A stretch of 64,000 nt of DNA from Thermomonas sp. (GTDB lineage: Bacteria > Pseudomonadota > Gammaproteobacteria > Xanthomonadales > Xanthomonadaceae): assembly GCF_023953935.1 (NCBI RefSeq), contig NZ_JAMLIW010000005.1, positions 124,001 through 188,000 of the forward strand. The letters are read 5' to 3'. The notes under the pieces were generated by a model. That model saw only the letters and a program-made list of their open reading frames with translations. It did no database searches and was not told the DNA's origin. Position numbers and translations under genes: made by a program. This document shows positions 50,261 to 60,270 of this stretch, one piece after another. How positions within the stretch are numbered: position 1 is the stretch's first letter; every line of letters begins with the position of its first letter.

Positions 50261-51265
50261 CTAGAATGCCGACTCGAATCCCGATCCGAACCGGGCGCGC
50301 AGGCGCCTCCATGCGCGGACGCTCTCGCAGCGTCCCAGTAGCACTTCGTAGGTCGGCGCCGGCGTATCCGCGAACGGCTGGACTTCCATGTAGACCAACA
50401 AGCCCGGCATCCACAGTTTGTATTCCAGACGCAATTGATAGTTTGGATAGCGTTCAAAAGGCGGCGGCTTCATGCCGACGAAAGCACCGATGCGGTCTGG
50501 CTCTTGTATGAAAGCCCGCACCAATTCGTCTCCTCCTTGAACCGTATCGAAGACGCCATCGATCCAGGCATAGCCGTAGGCGATCTTTGCAAGCGTCCTG
50601 GCGAATGCGACCGGACGTTTTGCGGATTCCTCAACTCGCATGCCGGTCGCCCCGTGCTCGGCCAGGAAGCGCTGGACTTCCTCGCCGTAAGAGGTCGTCA
50701 CCCAGCCTTCGAGTGTGAGTCCCTTCGATTCGACGCCGACGAAGGTCCCGGGCCGTCCCAGCCACGGGAAGCCGAGGATCAGCGGCACTTCGGATGTGGG
50801 GAAGCGTTCGACCTGTTCGCTGCCCGGCCGCACCAGTGTGACCGCCACCTCCTTGCGGCTGTTCTCGTGTTTCGATCGCGACTGGATTCCGCGCGCCTTG
50901 CGCACGTGTACCATGGCGCCATCGTTCAAGGCGAAATTCTCGAACCGGGAAGTGATCAGGCGGCAGGGCTCGCAGGAGCCGTCGAAGATCTGCAAGTTGC
51001 CGCCCCACGCGTAGGGAACGACATGTTCGTTGGACAATCGAGCGGTCGATCCGCAATAGATACAGGCAGTCGCGCGAACGGACTGCTTGGCGGCGAGACT
51101 CCCCAACTCCGGCGTGACCCGCTCGACGACATCCGTGGGCGTCGACGCCGACTCCGCCCGCACGACGCCTCGCGGATGCTTGACCGTAATCTTGGTGTTG
51201 ATAGTCAGCCCTCTGCCCGTACGCATCCTAACAAGCCCTGCAAGTGGATTTCCCGCCTTTGGCAT
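50261..51265 (-). CDS. HNH-type nuclease domain protein
   Basis: The 334-residue product has an N-terminal HNH module with zinc pairs CIYCG and CEPC around NEHVVPYAWGGN (about residues 68-100), as in HNH endonucleases of the McrA-like group. The remaining 230 residues are of unknown type (ILGFPWLGRPGTFVGVESKG and FERYPNYQLRLEYKLW). The start at 51265 is uncertain. An ATG at 51226 is also possible. It stands alone at the border between resident genes and a broken restriction-modification locus. A defence role is plausible but not shown. Confidence 0.75.
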   Translation of the reverse strand: MPKAGNPLAGLVRMRTGRGLTINTKITVKHPRGVVRAESASTPTDVVERVTPELGSLAAKQSVRATACIYCGSTARLSNEHVVPYAWGGNLQIFDGSCEPCRLITSRFENFALNDGAMVHVRKARGIQSRSKHENSRKEVAVTLVRPGSEQVERFPTSEVPLILGFPWLGRPGTFVGVESKGLTLEGWVTTSYGEEVQRFLAEHGATGMRVEESAKRPVAFARTLAKIAYGYAWIDGVFDTVQGGDELVRAFIQEPDRIGAFVGMKPPPFERYPNYQLRLEYKLWMPGLLVYMEVQPFADTPAPTYEVLLGRCESVRAWRRLRARFGSGFESAF

Positions 51266-51284
51266 GATTCATTCGAACCAGCAG

Positions 51285-52440
51285 AAATTCTGCCAGTCAC
51301 TATGCAGCACAGCTACGATCCTACTTGACCGATCACTTCGCACGAATCGACGTGATTGCGTGCAATGGCTGTTCTTCGAAAACGCCAGACAGGAAGTTGT
51401 TCTACTGCTGGCGGATGGGCCTTGACTGCGGCGTCAGAAAATAATGACTTTATCGATATTGGCTCTCACTGAAGCGCAAACCGTTTCCGACATTACGGGT
51501 AGCACGCCAACACTCCTGCTTGGGCGGGCAGAAGCCAAAGACAATTTGCCATGATAGCGAAAAATGGCTGAAATACTTCCTCGATAACCGGCAAATCTCC
51601 TTCATGCGTGCGCTGCGAGAAGCTGAGATAGCAGTTCGCGCCCATGTCCACCCATGCAAGCATTGACGTTGGAGTGGTCACGGGCAAGAACGAATTTTTG
51701 TTTGTCGGCCGATTAAAGTCTCCACTCTAGGTCTCGAAGGGTATACGACGCCTCTTGTCTCCCGATCAGCCCAGCTGCAGGGAAGCAAAATTGGCAAGGC
51801 AGACTGGAAAACCTTGGCGGCGGCTGGAGATCGCATCCTCTGCTGAATATCGACCAAGCGCAGGCCGGCAGTTGACGGCCAAACTGCGCCGCTACATTGA
51901 AGACGGCGAGCGTAAGGAATTTCACAAAGGCTACAAGTGTTCGATCCGCAAGCCGTGGTGCTTAGTTCCGTCCGTGTGGGTGCCGGATGGCTTTGCTTTT
52001 CGGCAAATCTGATTTTCCTCGCATGGTGTTGAACGCTTCGAGCGCGACATCCACGGATACGATCCATCGTCTTCGCAGCAGGTGCGAAGACGGAGCAGGC
52101 TGCCAACACCTATACATGGCTCACAGCCGCTTCAGCAGAGATTGAGGGACGAAGCGTATGGCGGTGGCGTTCTCGAACTAGAACCAACCGAAGCCGAAAG
52201 GCTGTTGATGCGCAACGACGCTAAACGGGGCGATGCCGCTGACCGAAGTGGATAAACTGGTTCGTGCACGGACTACCTGGATACCGTGTTGGAAGAGAAT
52301 GCTCGCGTAATTCTACGCGACCACATGGAGAAAGCCTGTCCATCCGATTGCGAGTTGCTTAAAGGCGTCTGGATGAAGATGCGCGATCGGAGAAACTCGC
52401 GTAAGCGCCAGCGACCCAGAAAGCATTGCGGGGCGATGTG
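51285..52440 (+). pseudogene. C-terminal part of a class I SAM-dependent N6-adenine DNA methyltransferase, broken
   Basis: No long frame exists, but successive frames give pieces that read together as one protein. These are YLTDHFARIDVIA, LFFENARQEVVLLLADG (about 51369-51419), SDITGSTPTLLLGRAEAKD, KWLKYFLDNRQISFMRALRE, VVTGKNEF (about 51674-51697), KLRRYIEDGERKEFHKGYK (51881-51937) and VWVPDGFAFRQI. They match the target-recognition half of N6-adenine methylases with the VVTGxNEFF motif. The catalytic N-terminal half is missing, cut off near the HNH gene. At least six frame changes occur in about 1.1 kb. Confidence 0.7.
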
Positions 52441-52524
52441 GTATAGACAACGCAGGCGCTAAGGCTGCTGCGCGCTCGCGTTAGCGAAACGGTTCAGACT
52501 TTAGGCAGGAAACGAAGAGACTAT

Positions 52525-55491
52525 CTCCAGTCGCCTACAACGAAACGCAAGCGCGTACGGACTTCATCACGCCACTGCTCGCTGCGTTTGGGTGGGATGT
52601 CCACAATGCAGCCGGCCAACCGCTTGGCCTCCGAGAAGTCATTGAAGAGGCCACTGTTGAGGTTGGTGAAGGCGACTCTCCAGAAAGCCAGACTATGAGT
52701 TGTCTTGCTCGCCAACGAAAGCTGTTTGTCGAAGCCAAGAAGCCGAGCGTCCATATCGACCGCAGCAGGGATGCGGCGTTCCAGACCCGCGGCGCTACGG
52801 GTATTCCGCCAGCCTGCCTATCGCTATCCTGACTAATTTTCACCAACTCGCAGTTTATGATTGCCAGCCCCAGCCTGACGGCAGAGGAAGCATGTCGCCC
52901 GCATCCTCCTGGTTCGTTATGACGAGTTTGAGGCGCGATTTGATGAACTGTGGCCCTGCTCTCACGCGAAGGCAGTCTATTCGGGTGATTTCGACCGCCT
53001 TTTTCTCGGTCGATGTCACAGCACCACGGGGCCGGTCTGGTTTGATGATTTTTCTTGCGCCAAGTGCGCTCTTGGCGTGAACGATTGGCACCAGGACATG
53101 CACAGGAACACACCTGGGCTTTTCTCTGATAGCGAAACGACCTATGCGGTTCAACTTTCCTGCTGCGGATCGTCTTCCTGCGCATCTGTGAAGACAGAGA
53201 CATTGAACGCTATGAAACCTTGCGCGGTCTTGCTGGTGCCGATAGTTTCAATGCTTTGATGGCAAGCTGCGCCGGGCGGATGACTTCTATGATTCCGGTG
53301 CTATTCCGGCTTCTGGACGATGCCCGGCTTGGTGTCCGCATTAGCGACGACGTGCTGACGGAATCATCAATGAAACTGTATTACCCGCAGAGTCCATACA
53401 CCTTCGCTGTCGTCGAAACCGAAGTGCTCGGCGGGAATTTGAAGCAGTTCTAAGGCGAGATCATCACGATCGACGCCGCGGGCACAGTCGAGATTGTCCG
53501 TAAGCCGGAAGTCCGGGAAAGTGGCGGCGTCGTGCCGACGCCCCGCTATATCGTTGACGCCATCGTGCGGCGCACGCTTGGCCCACACCTCGCCGGTAAG
53601 GCTCCGGCCGATCTGATGGGATTCACGGTTGCCGACATTTGCGGCTCCGGCATCTTCCTATTGTCGGTGTTCGAGTTGCTGGCTGACCATTATCTTACGT
53701 GGTATCAGGTCAACGATCGCGCGGTGCATACCGGCCGGACGATCTACGAAGCCGGAGCAGGACTGTGGCGGCTAACCTTTGAGAAAAGCGTCGCATTCTG
53801 CTGGCCCATGTCCGTGGCGTGGACATTGACGCCAATGCTGTCGAGGTTGCCCGCTAGTCTTCTACTGAAGCTGATTGAGGACCGAAGGCGCGACCGGCCT
53901 GCGTGACCGTGTTGAACACGGGCACGCCGGCTCTGCCGGAAGCGGATGGGACGCTGCGCGCGGGGAACAGTCTCGTCAGCCAAGCGGAATGGGTGGCCGC
54001 GCGGGGCGCGTGCCAGCCCGGTTGCTGGAGAAAGTCAACCCGTTCTCGTGGGCCGACGAGTTCCCCACGGAAACGGCACAGGCGGGTTTGACGTGATCGT
54101 GGGAAATCCGCCCTACATCCGCATCCAGAACATGCAAACATATTCCCGGAAGAGGCCGCTTTTTATCAGAACGTCGCCTCGCCCTACACGACAGCGCGGC
54201 AGGACAATTTCGACAAGTATGCGCTGTTTATCATTTGATCCCTGTCTCTTGTACGGCCAGATGGGCGGCTTGGCTTCATTATCCCACACAAGTTCATGAC
54301 AATTCAGGCGGGGCGGGCGCTCCGCCGATCTGGTAACGGCAGGCCACGTAATCAGAGATCGTGCATTTTGGCGTGCAGCAGGTCTTCGGACGGTTGGCAG
54401 CGAATTACACTTGCCTGTTGATCCTCGATCGGCAGGGCCAAGGCCGATGTGACGGTGGAGCGCGTCGAGGCTCTGGAACCGTGGCGCTGGGACGCCGGGC
54501 TTACAGAATGTGCTGCCGGCGGCTGGTACGACGGATGATCCGTGGCAATTGCGGATGCCGACACGCGCGCATTGTTCGCGCGTGTCGAGGCGGCCTGCGG
54601 CCGCGAGCGAAGGACGCTGCGGAAATCTTCGTCGGCGTCCAAACCAGCGCCGATCCGATCTATATTTTCCGGGCGTCGGCGAGACGGCTGACACGGTGAC
54701 GCTGCGGTGGGGCGACCGAGATTGGCAATCGAGCGCGGCATTCTCCGGCCCTGCCTGCATGATGCCAGGCTCTACCCCACGTGCCAAAGCGAATGCATGA
54801 AGTGATCTTTCCCTACGAGATCGTCCACAATGCCCGCACAATGGCCCGGCTGATCCAGCCGGCAGACGTAGCACCCAGCGTTTCCCAGTGTGCTTCGCAT
54901 ATCTGACAGCCCGGCAGGCTGAGCTGGAGCACTTACACAATGTCGTCGGCGGCACTGCTGCACCGATCGGCAATTCTACCAGTTCGGTCGTTCCCAAAGC
55001 CTGACGAAGTTCGACAGCCCAAGATTATCCTCCCCATCCTCTCGCTCGAAGCCCGCTATGCTTCGCGATGAGAGCAACATCATGATGACCGGCGGCGGGA
55101 ATGGCCCTTATTATCTGATCCGCCCCGCTGGGCGGTGCGCGGAAAGCAATTTCTTCCTGCTGGCAGTTCTACATCATCCCTGAGCGAAGCGATGGTCCAG
55201 GTACATACAAGCCCCTTCAGGGGTGGATACTATTCGCACGGCAAGCAATTCATCGAGCATCTGCCGATCCCATCGGCGACTCGGTGCAGCGCGCAGAGAT
55301 TGAAGCGCTGGTCCGCCAGTTGATCGACGCCAACGATGCCGTAGTGGCGGCGCAGACGCCCGCGCCAGAAAGCGCTTCATGAGCGCAATGCGGTTGTGCT
55401 GCGCGAACAAATTGAAAGCTCGCATTAGCGCTGTTTCAACCTCTCAGAAGAGGATATGGCACTCGTGAATTCAGTGCCAATCCCCGCCTAG
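52525..55491 (+). pseudogene. Eco57I-like restriction-modification protein, broken
   Basis: Pieces in alternating frames read through as one protein of about 970 residues. They include ARTDFITPLLAAFGWDVHN near 52550, KLFVEAKKPSVHID and GYSASLPIAILTNFHQLAVY (nuclease-domain type). Further on are GGVVPTPRYIVDAIVRRTLG, the SAM motif VADICGSGIFLLSVFELLAD (about 53628) and the adenine-methylase motif VIVGNPPYIRIQN (NPPY at 54105-54116). Near the end are GGGNGPYYLIRP and GGYYSHGKQFIEHLPIP. This is the Eco57I/type IIG-like plan, next to its methylase partner. About a dozen frame changes interrupt it. SAM motif I also appears to have lost one codon (usually CCGSG). Confidence 0.75.
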
Positions 55492-55533
55492 TGAGAGGAT
55501 GACATAATCTTTTTGCAGCACGCATATCCACTT

Positions 55534-56390
55534 TCAACGAAACCGTGACTCTTCCCAACGTTCTGAGGGCTGGTCGTCTTCTTCGTCGTCCCCTTCGATG
55601 CGTCAAAGTGAGAACGGTCAAAGTGCGACCGAATTTGCCGGGCCAATCACTTCTTCTATCAAACCGGCGTTGCGATCCGCACCCGAAACCCAATGCAGGC
55701 CCTCAGCAGTTTCGCTATCTTCCTGCGCTCGCAGGATGCCCGCAAGGTCACTGGATAAGCGTTGTGTCGCGCTACCTGTAGGCACCTTAGCATTGCGTAT
55801 CAAGGGACGTGCCCGAAAGCCTGCATGTTTCTGTAGCGGATAAGCCGCACAGAATTCAACTTTTCCTTGGTGACATTGAACGATGCCCACGGGTAAGCCG
55901 CCAATCTCGGCATAACGAAGGGCTGCCGCCGTCAGCGACGTCGCCCGTTTTCGCAAGCGAAAGGACAGCGGCCATGCCATCCTGGCTTCGATTGATTAGG
56001 GGCCTGCAATGCCTTTGGCATCAAGAGGCAGGCAGAGAAATAATCCGCTTCCCGTTCGATGGCATCAGCCGAACCGAAGCCAGCATGTGAAGCGTGTTCT
56101 CCTCCATTCCTGAAAACGTGCTCAGGATGCCCGTCAAGCATGTAGTGCCCGAGTTCGTGACCAATACTGAAATGCTGAAGCCCATATCAATATGCGTGGC
56201 ATAGACGATGGCGAAGTCATCGCCAGAACGAATGTAGCCAGATGCGCCATTGATGTGTGGCGACTTGGCAGTGACCTGAATATCAAGGTATTCCGCTACG
56301 AGGGGATTGGTGCTTGGGCTGGAAATGTCTGCATCGCGCAAAGAGTTCTTCGGCCTTAGCTTCAATCGTGCGACGACGCAGGCTATCCAT
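55534..56390 (-). pseudogene. ImmA/IrrE family metallopeptidase, frameshifted
   Basis: The start ATG at 56390 overlaps the stop of the XRE regulator (TAATG). Segments MDSLRRRTIEAKAEELFARC, VTAKSPHINGASGYIRSGDD, the zinc motif HELGH (minus strand of 56143-56157), the ADYFSACLLMPKAL segment and LTAAALRYAEIGGLPVGIVQ lie in different frames. They form a typical M78 peptidase with its downstream Glu helix. The span of 857 bases is not a multiple of three. In ICE-type systems ImmA cleaves the XRE repressor. Here the pair borders the restriction locus on one side and mobile genes on the other. Confidence 0.75.
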
Positions 56391-56719
56391 TACTCGGGCT
56401 TCCTTCTATCTGCAATTGATTTTGCAACGGCTTCCAGCATCGAAATTTCCAACTCTTCCGTCGCATTTGAGAGATGCCTGGCTATTCGTGTGGCGGCTGC
56501 ACTCGCATCTGGTGTATCGGTAATGCCCATCAGGTAATCGTGCTGACCACCAGCACTTTGGTGAAGTCGTCTGAGGTTGTCGAAGGATGGCTTTCTTGAA
56601 TCACTCTCAAAGTGCGAAATGGTGGTCGAAGGCAGCCCGGCGAGCTTGCCAAGCTCGGTTTGGGTGGACCTCGCAATTCTCGCGTCTCTTTGAGACGGGA
56701 AGGGGAAGTCGGATGACAT
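56390..56719 (-). CDS. XRE-family helix-turn-helix regulator
   Basis: The 109-residue product has an N-terminal HTH (TQTELGKLAGLPSTTISHFE) and a C-terminal helical part. The stretch RLHQSAGGQHDYLMG looks out of frame compared with the expected LTKVLVVSxDYLMG in the neighbouring frame, so two compensating indels are likely. The ATG at 56719 follows AGGAGC. It is coupled to the ImmA-like gene. A near-perfect palindrome lies 35 bases upstream and should be its operator. Confidence 0.75.
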   Translation of the reverse strand: MSSDFPFPSQRDARIARSTQTELGKLAGLPSTTISHFESDSRKPSFDNLRRLHQSAGGQHDYLMGITDTPDASAAATRIARHLSNATEELEISMLEAVAKSIADRRKPE

Positions 56720-56753
56720 GACAAGCTCCTAGAGGGTGGGCCGACAAATGATA

Positions 56754-56796
56754 CTTGACGATATCGACAAATATCGTTATTGTCGATTTCGTCAAG
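56754..56796. promoter_or_regulatory. Operator-like palindrome upstream of the XRE gene
   Basis: CTTGACGATATCGACAAA (56754-56771) and ATTGTCGATTTCGTCAAG (56779-56796) are inverted copies matching at 16 of 18 positions around a seven-base centre (TATCGTT). The arms also contain the internal half-site ATCGACAA. The position, just upstream of the regulator ATG, fits an autoregulatory operator. Confidence 0.7.
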
Positions 56797-57119
56797 TTTA
56801 AAGATCGTCGGGAATGTTCCCGATGGGCTTGGCAGAGGACTTATAGCCCATTAGTACCAGAAAGCCGATTGGAACGACCTATGCCCGCACGGGCGAAACC
56901 TGTCGGAAAGCGGTCTGGCGGCCCCGGTGGCTTTACAGCACGACCGCACCCATCGCCAAGGGCAACCGCATGCTTACGCCGTACAACGGGCAGGCTGTCA
57001 CTTGGGTGTTGGTGCAGTACGCCTAACGGGTGGCAGGCGCGGTCTGGGGGAAAGGAGAGCGCCTCCGGTGGGCGCGTATCAAGCAACAACACAGCATGGC
57101 GATTTGACGCCCGCGGTGG
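56797..57119. other. Spacer without a supported gene
   Basis: Several short open frames exist in these 323 bases, but none has recognisable protein features. On the plus strand the pieces GKRSGGPGGF and LTPYNGQAVTWVLVQYA look protein-like but lie in different frames, so a small frameshifted rightward gene behind the operator is possible. Confidence 0.35.
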
Positions 57120-57445
57120 TCAGTACCCGCCCACATCAGCTAGTTCCATTTCTAAGAAGACGTAGGCCTGCGCCAAGCATTCCTGGTAGGTGCGTTTCCC
57201 CCGGAAGCCCAGCGATTCCGCGTGCTGTTCCGCGACGCCTGGCATTTCCAAAATCAGTTCATCCGTGACAACGATGGTAGGTGCGTGCTGCTTGGATGAT
57301 GCGGCAGAGGGCATCGCCTATGTCGCTGCACTTTCCCCGCCAGTTCGTCGGCGCTGGCTTGGCGGGCGGGTTTGATGTTGCGTGTATCGCGCAGGAATTC
57401 GTGAAAGCCGTAGAGCGTCTCGAATATCTCAACCGGGTAGCCCAT
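57120..57445 (-). pseudogene. Small protein of unknown function, frameshifted
   Basis: MGYPVEIFETLYGFHEFLRD at the start (ATG at 57445) and KRTYQECLAQAYVFLEMELA near the end read as one small protein of about 108 residues, but they are in different frames. The 326-base span is not a multiple of three. Family unknown. It belongs to the leftward mobile-element gene series. Confidence 0.5.
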
Positions 57446-57503
57446 GCTCTGATTCCCCAATCAGGCAGTTGCAATCGGTCAATCCGATGCAGTTCCCATC
57501 ATC

Positions 57504-57747
57504 CTACGAATCGGCTCGCGGCGGTACTTGGCAATCACGGCACATGGAGTCGTCGTCAGTCATGTCCATCCGCTCGCGCTCGTTGAAAAGCGCCTGCATC
57601 TTCTGGTGCATCTGCTCGATGCGCCTAAGTCGGGTACGTCTTTCTCCCGCTCGTCGCCAATAGCAGCCGAGCAATCCGCAATGTGCGAGTTCAACTTGGC
57701 TCGCGGGCGACTTCGTAGGTCAAGACTTGTTCGTAGCGATAGCCCAT
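57504..57747 (-). pseudogene. Small polar protein of unknown function, frameshifted
   Basis: The start MGYRYEQVLTYEVA (ATG at 57747 after GGAGG), then SHIADCSAAIGDE and RIEQMHQKMQALFNERERM in other frames, suggest a polar helical protein of about 80 residues. Its end has a CRDC pair. The span is not a multiple of three. Family unknown. Confidence 0.5.
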
Positions 57748-57833
57748 GTCGTCCTCCACGTGGAACGTGCCAAAGTGCACCACGCTGACACCCGGCCTAT
57801 CCTGCCTTAGTCCTCCAAGCCTCGAAATTTCTG

Positions 57834-58239
57834 TCAGCAGAAATCTGGATCGCGAGGAAGTATAGGCGGCTCAGGACAGGAATTTCGTATGTACGAAATC
57901 CGGTCAGGCATCCGCCTCGTTGCTTTGGCGCAGGTCATCAGCAATCCTGCCCACGCGCCGGATGACAGGATGCACCGGATCAGAAAAACGCTGGTTTCCG
58001 GCCACCAGTCGGTGACGAACCCCAAGCAGCCGGTATAGCAAGACCCATGGCGGGGGCGAAGACGAAGCGGCCTACCAGGCCGGCGATAGACCACCACAAA
58101 GCAAAGCCCGTAAAGGCGATCACCACGGCGGCAGCGATAGCGATCACGGCCCCACAGACCGAGGTACAGCAACGCGGGTGGCAGATGGTCGGCGAAGTTG
58201 GGGAAAGGTGTCGTAAAGCCAAAGGACGAGATTTTTCAT
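57834..58239 (-). pseudogene. Membrane protein of the mobile element, frameshifted
   Basis: MKNLVLWLYDTFPNFADHL (first frame change included), VIAIAAAVVIAFTGFALWWS, GRFVFAPAMGLA and CLGFVTDWWPETSVFLIRC describe a protein of about 135 residues with two or three membrane helices. At least three frame changes occur. I do not recognise the family. It lies directly downstream of parB in the same direction. Confidence 0.5.
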
Positions 58240-58407
58240 GCGTGGCGTTCCTGTGATCTGCGCTGGTGCCAGCGATGGCCCCGGCATTGCTGGCATGGCG
58301 ACCAACAGCCGCGCAGCAAAGCGCCGTCAAGGGAACGGCAGAGCCGAAGGGCGCTGCCAAGCGACCGGCCCTTGACGGAGAACGATGCGAAGCGGCAAGA
58401 CGATTGC

Positions 58408-59444
58408 CTAGCCGACTGCGGCTTGATCAGCCGATTCCGGCCACAACACGCGGTCGAACCAGTCTTCGGCCATGCGACGCTCGTCGCTGCCGTTGCTGTC
58501 TGCACCGTATGCGAAAGATCGGCCATGAACGCGGCAAGCACCTGCTCGGTGTCAGTTCACGCGCCTCGACCAGTTCGACAAACATCAGCGGGACATCAAG
58601 CGTTAGACGCTTTACTCCCTCGGTGCGACGGAACGGAATTGTCTCGCTTCGGCTTTGGCCCTGTGACGCAATCTGCGGCCATCTCTCCACTTTCAGCGCT
58701 CTCGGTGCTGGAAGTCTGCATTCGGCGCAGGATGGCTGCCTGGGGCTTCCTGCTCCGGCACTGGCGGCATTGGCAGTACCGGCAAGCTCATCCGCCAACA
58801 GGGTAATAGACTGCCGGCTGATTTCGGCTTGCCCCTCGCACCATGCTTCGACGGCCTCCGGATGCTTCTTGTGCAGGTTCCGGGTTCGTACACCCGTTGA
58901 GGATTTCGCGTCTTCCCTTCGTCCCATGCGGCTTGGATCGCGGGCGGCATGTCAATCAGAGAAAGATGATTCGTGATGTAGCTGTTTGGCTTGCCGAGCC
59001 GCCTGGCGATCTCGGTCTTGCTGTCACCGGCAGAAAGCCGTTTTCTGGATGAAGGCCGCGAGTTCCAGTGCCGTCAGATTGTCCCGCTGCTCGTTCTCGA
59101 TGACCTGGGCGTACTCGTCGCCTTCATGGGAGATGAAAATGCCAGGATGGTCGTCTTGCCCGCGATCCTTGATGCGCGGTAGCGACGCATAGCGGATGAC
59201 ATAGCGGCCAGGAAGCTCCAGGTGCAGTTTGATGGTGATGGGCTGCAATACGCCGCTTTCCTTGATGCTGGCGGCAAGTTCTTCCAGCTTCGCCGGCTCG
59301 AACTCCTTGCGCGGCTGGTCAGGGTCTTCGTCGATCACGTCGAGCGGGAATTCCCGCCTTGCCGTCTTGTTCTCCTGCGGGATTAGCGTTGCCCGCAAGC
59401 GCGGTCTGCACGAAGTCGAGCGCGCCGAGGTCAATCTTGGCCAT
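58408..59444 (-). pseudogene. parB: ParB/KorB-like partition protein, frameshifted
   Basis: The ATG at 59444 has AAGGAG upstream and starts MAKIDLGALDFVQTALAGN. Following pieces are FPLDVIDEDPDQPRKEFEPA, LAASIKESGVLQPITIKLHL, EYAQVIENEQRDNLTALELA, the helix-turn-helix AGDSKTEIARRLGKPNSYIT and HPEAVEAWCEGQAEISRQS. A C-terminal end lies near FDRVLWPESADQAAVG. This is the ParB domain plus KorB-like DNA-binding domain order. The 1,037-base span would give about 345 residues if the small indels were removed. It follows parA by 13 bases. Confidence 0.75.
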
Positions 59445-59457
59445 GTTGGGTGGCTCC

Positions 59458-60247
59458 TTATGCCGAGGTGTGGAGAACGCCCATCGTCGAGGCGATATGG
59501 GCGAAGCTGGGTTCGATCTTGCGCCACGCATCGCGGGCGCTGGTCTTGGCGTGCTTCCAGAGCGGTACGCCTTCGGCCTGGGATTCTTCGATGGCTGTGG
59601 TGCGGCGAATCAGGGCCGAATCCACCCTCCGGCAAAGCGATCAGCAGGTTGGCGAGGTGCTGCACGATGGCCGACAGATTTTCCTTCTGGAACGGGGTAT
59701 CCATGACCTGGTTCGGCAAGATGCCGATGAAGTGCAGGCCGGGATTCAAGGAATCCTTCGCCGCAGAAACGGTTTTCAGGAGTGAGCGAAGTCCGTCGAT
59801 TGCTTCCTGTGCCAGTTGAATTGGCGCAACCAGGTAGTCGGTGCTGATGACCGCCGCCTTCATGCGAATGTCGAGCGTGGGTGCGGTGTCGATCACGCAT
59901 ACGTCGAACTGCTCGCCAACGCGAGCAATGAACGCAAGTTGCCGGCAAACTCGTTGCGCCGCGCCTGTTCCATGTCCAGCAAAGTCAAGCTCAGGGGTTC
60001 CGGGCATGACAACGAAGTTTCCGTATTCCACCGTTGCGGTCTTGTTCGTGAATGCTTCCGCCGCTTTGGTGGTGGAAGCCGTCGCGGCCTGCTTGGCGGT
60101 GAGCGCCTTGGTGCTATTGGCCTGGCTGTCTAGGTCGATGAAAAGCACGCGCTGCCCGAGCTTGTCCGCGAGGTAGTGTGCGTACTGGCTGGCGATCGCC
60201 GACTTGCCGACGCCGCCTTTCCGATTGGTGATCAGGATGGTTTTCAT
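59458..60247 (-). pseudogene. parA: ParA/IncC-type partition ATPase, frameshifted
   Basis: MKTILITNRKGGVGKSAIAS contains the deviant Walker A of ParA proteins. FIDLDSQANSTKAL, FDVCVIDTAPTLDIRMKAAV and FIGILPNQVMDTPFQKENL follow. A pair of compensating shifts sits around 59945-60000, where the other frame gives the expected LTLLDMEQARRNEFAGN. A further shift lies near 59620, after which the correct end ESQAEGVPLW and FAHIASTMGVLHTSA appears in another frame. With parB it would partition a plasmid or stabilise an integrative element. Confidence 0.78.
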
Positions 60248-60270
60248 GCAGGGTTCTCCGGGGCTCCTGG

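Noticed and set aside
52440-52524. A gene between the methylase remnant and the Eco57I-like locus
   Set aside because: The 85 bases contain stops in all frames and no recognisable feature.
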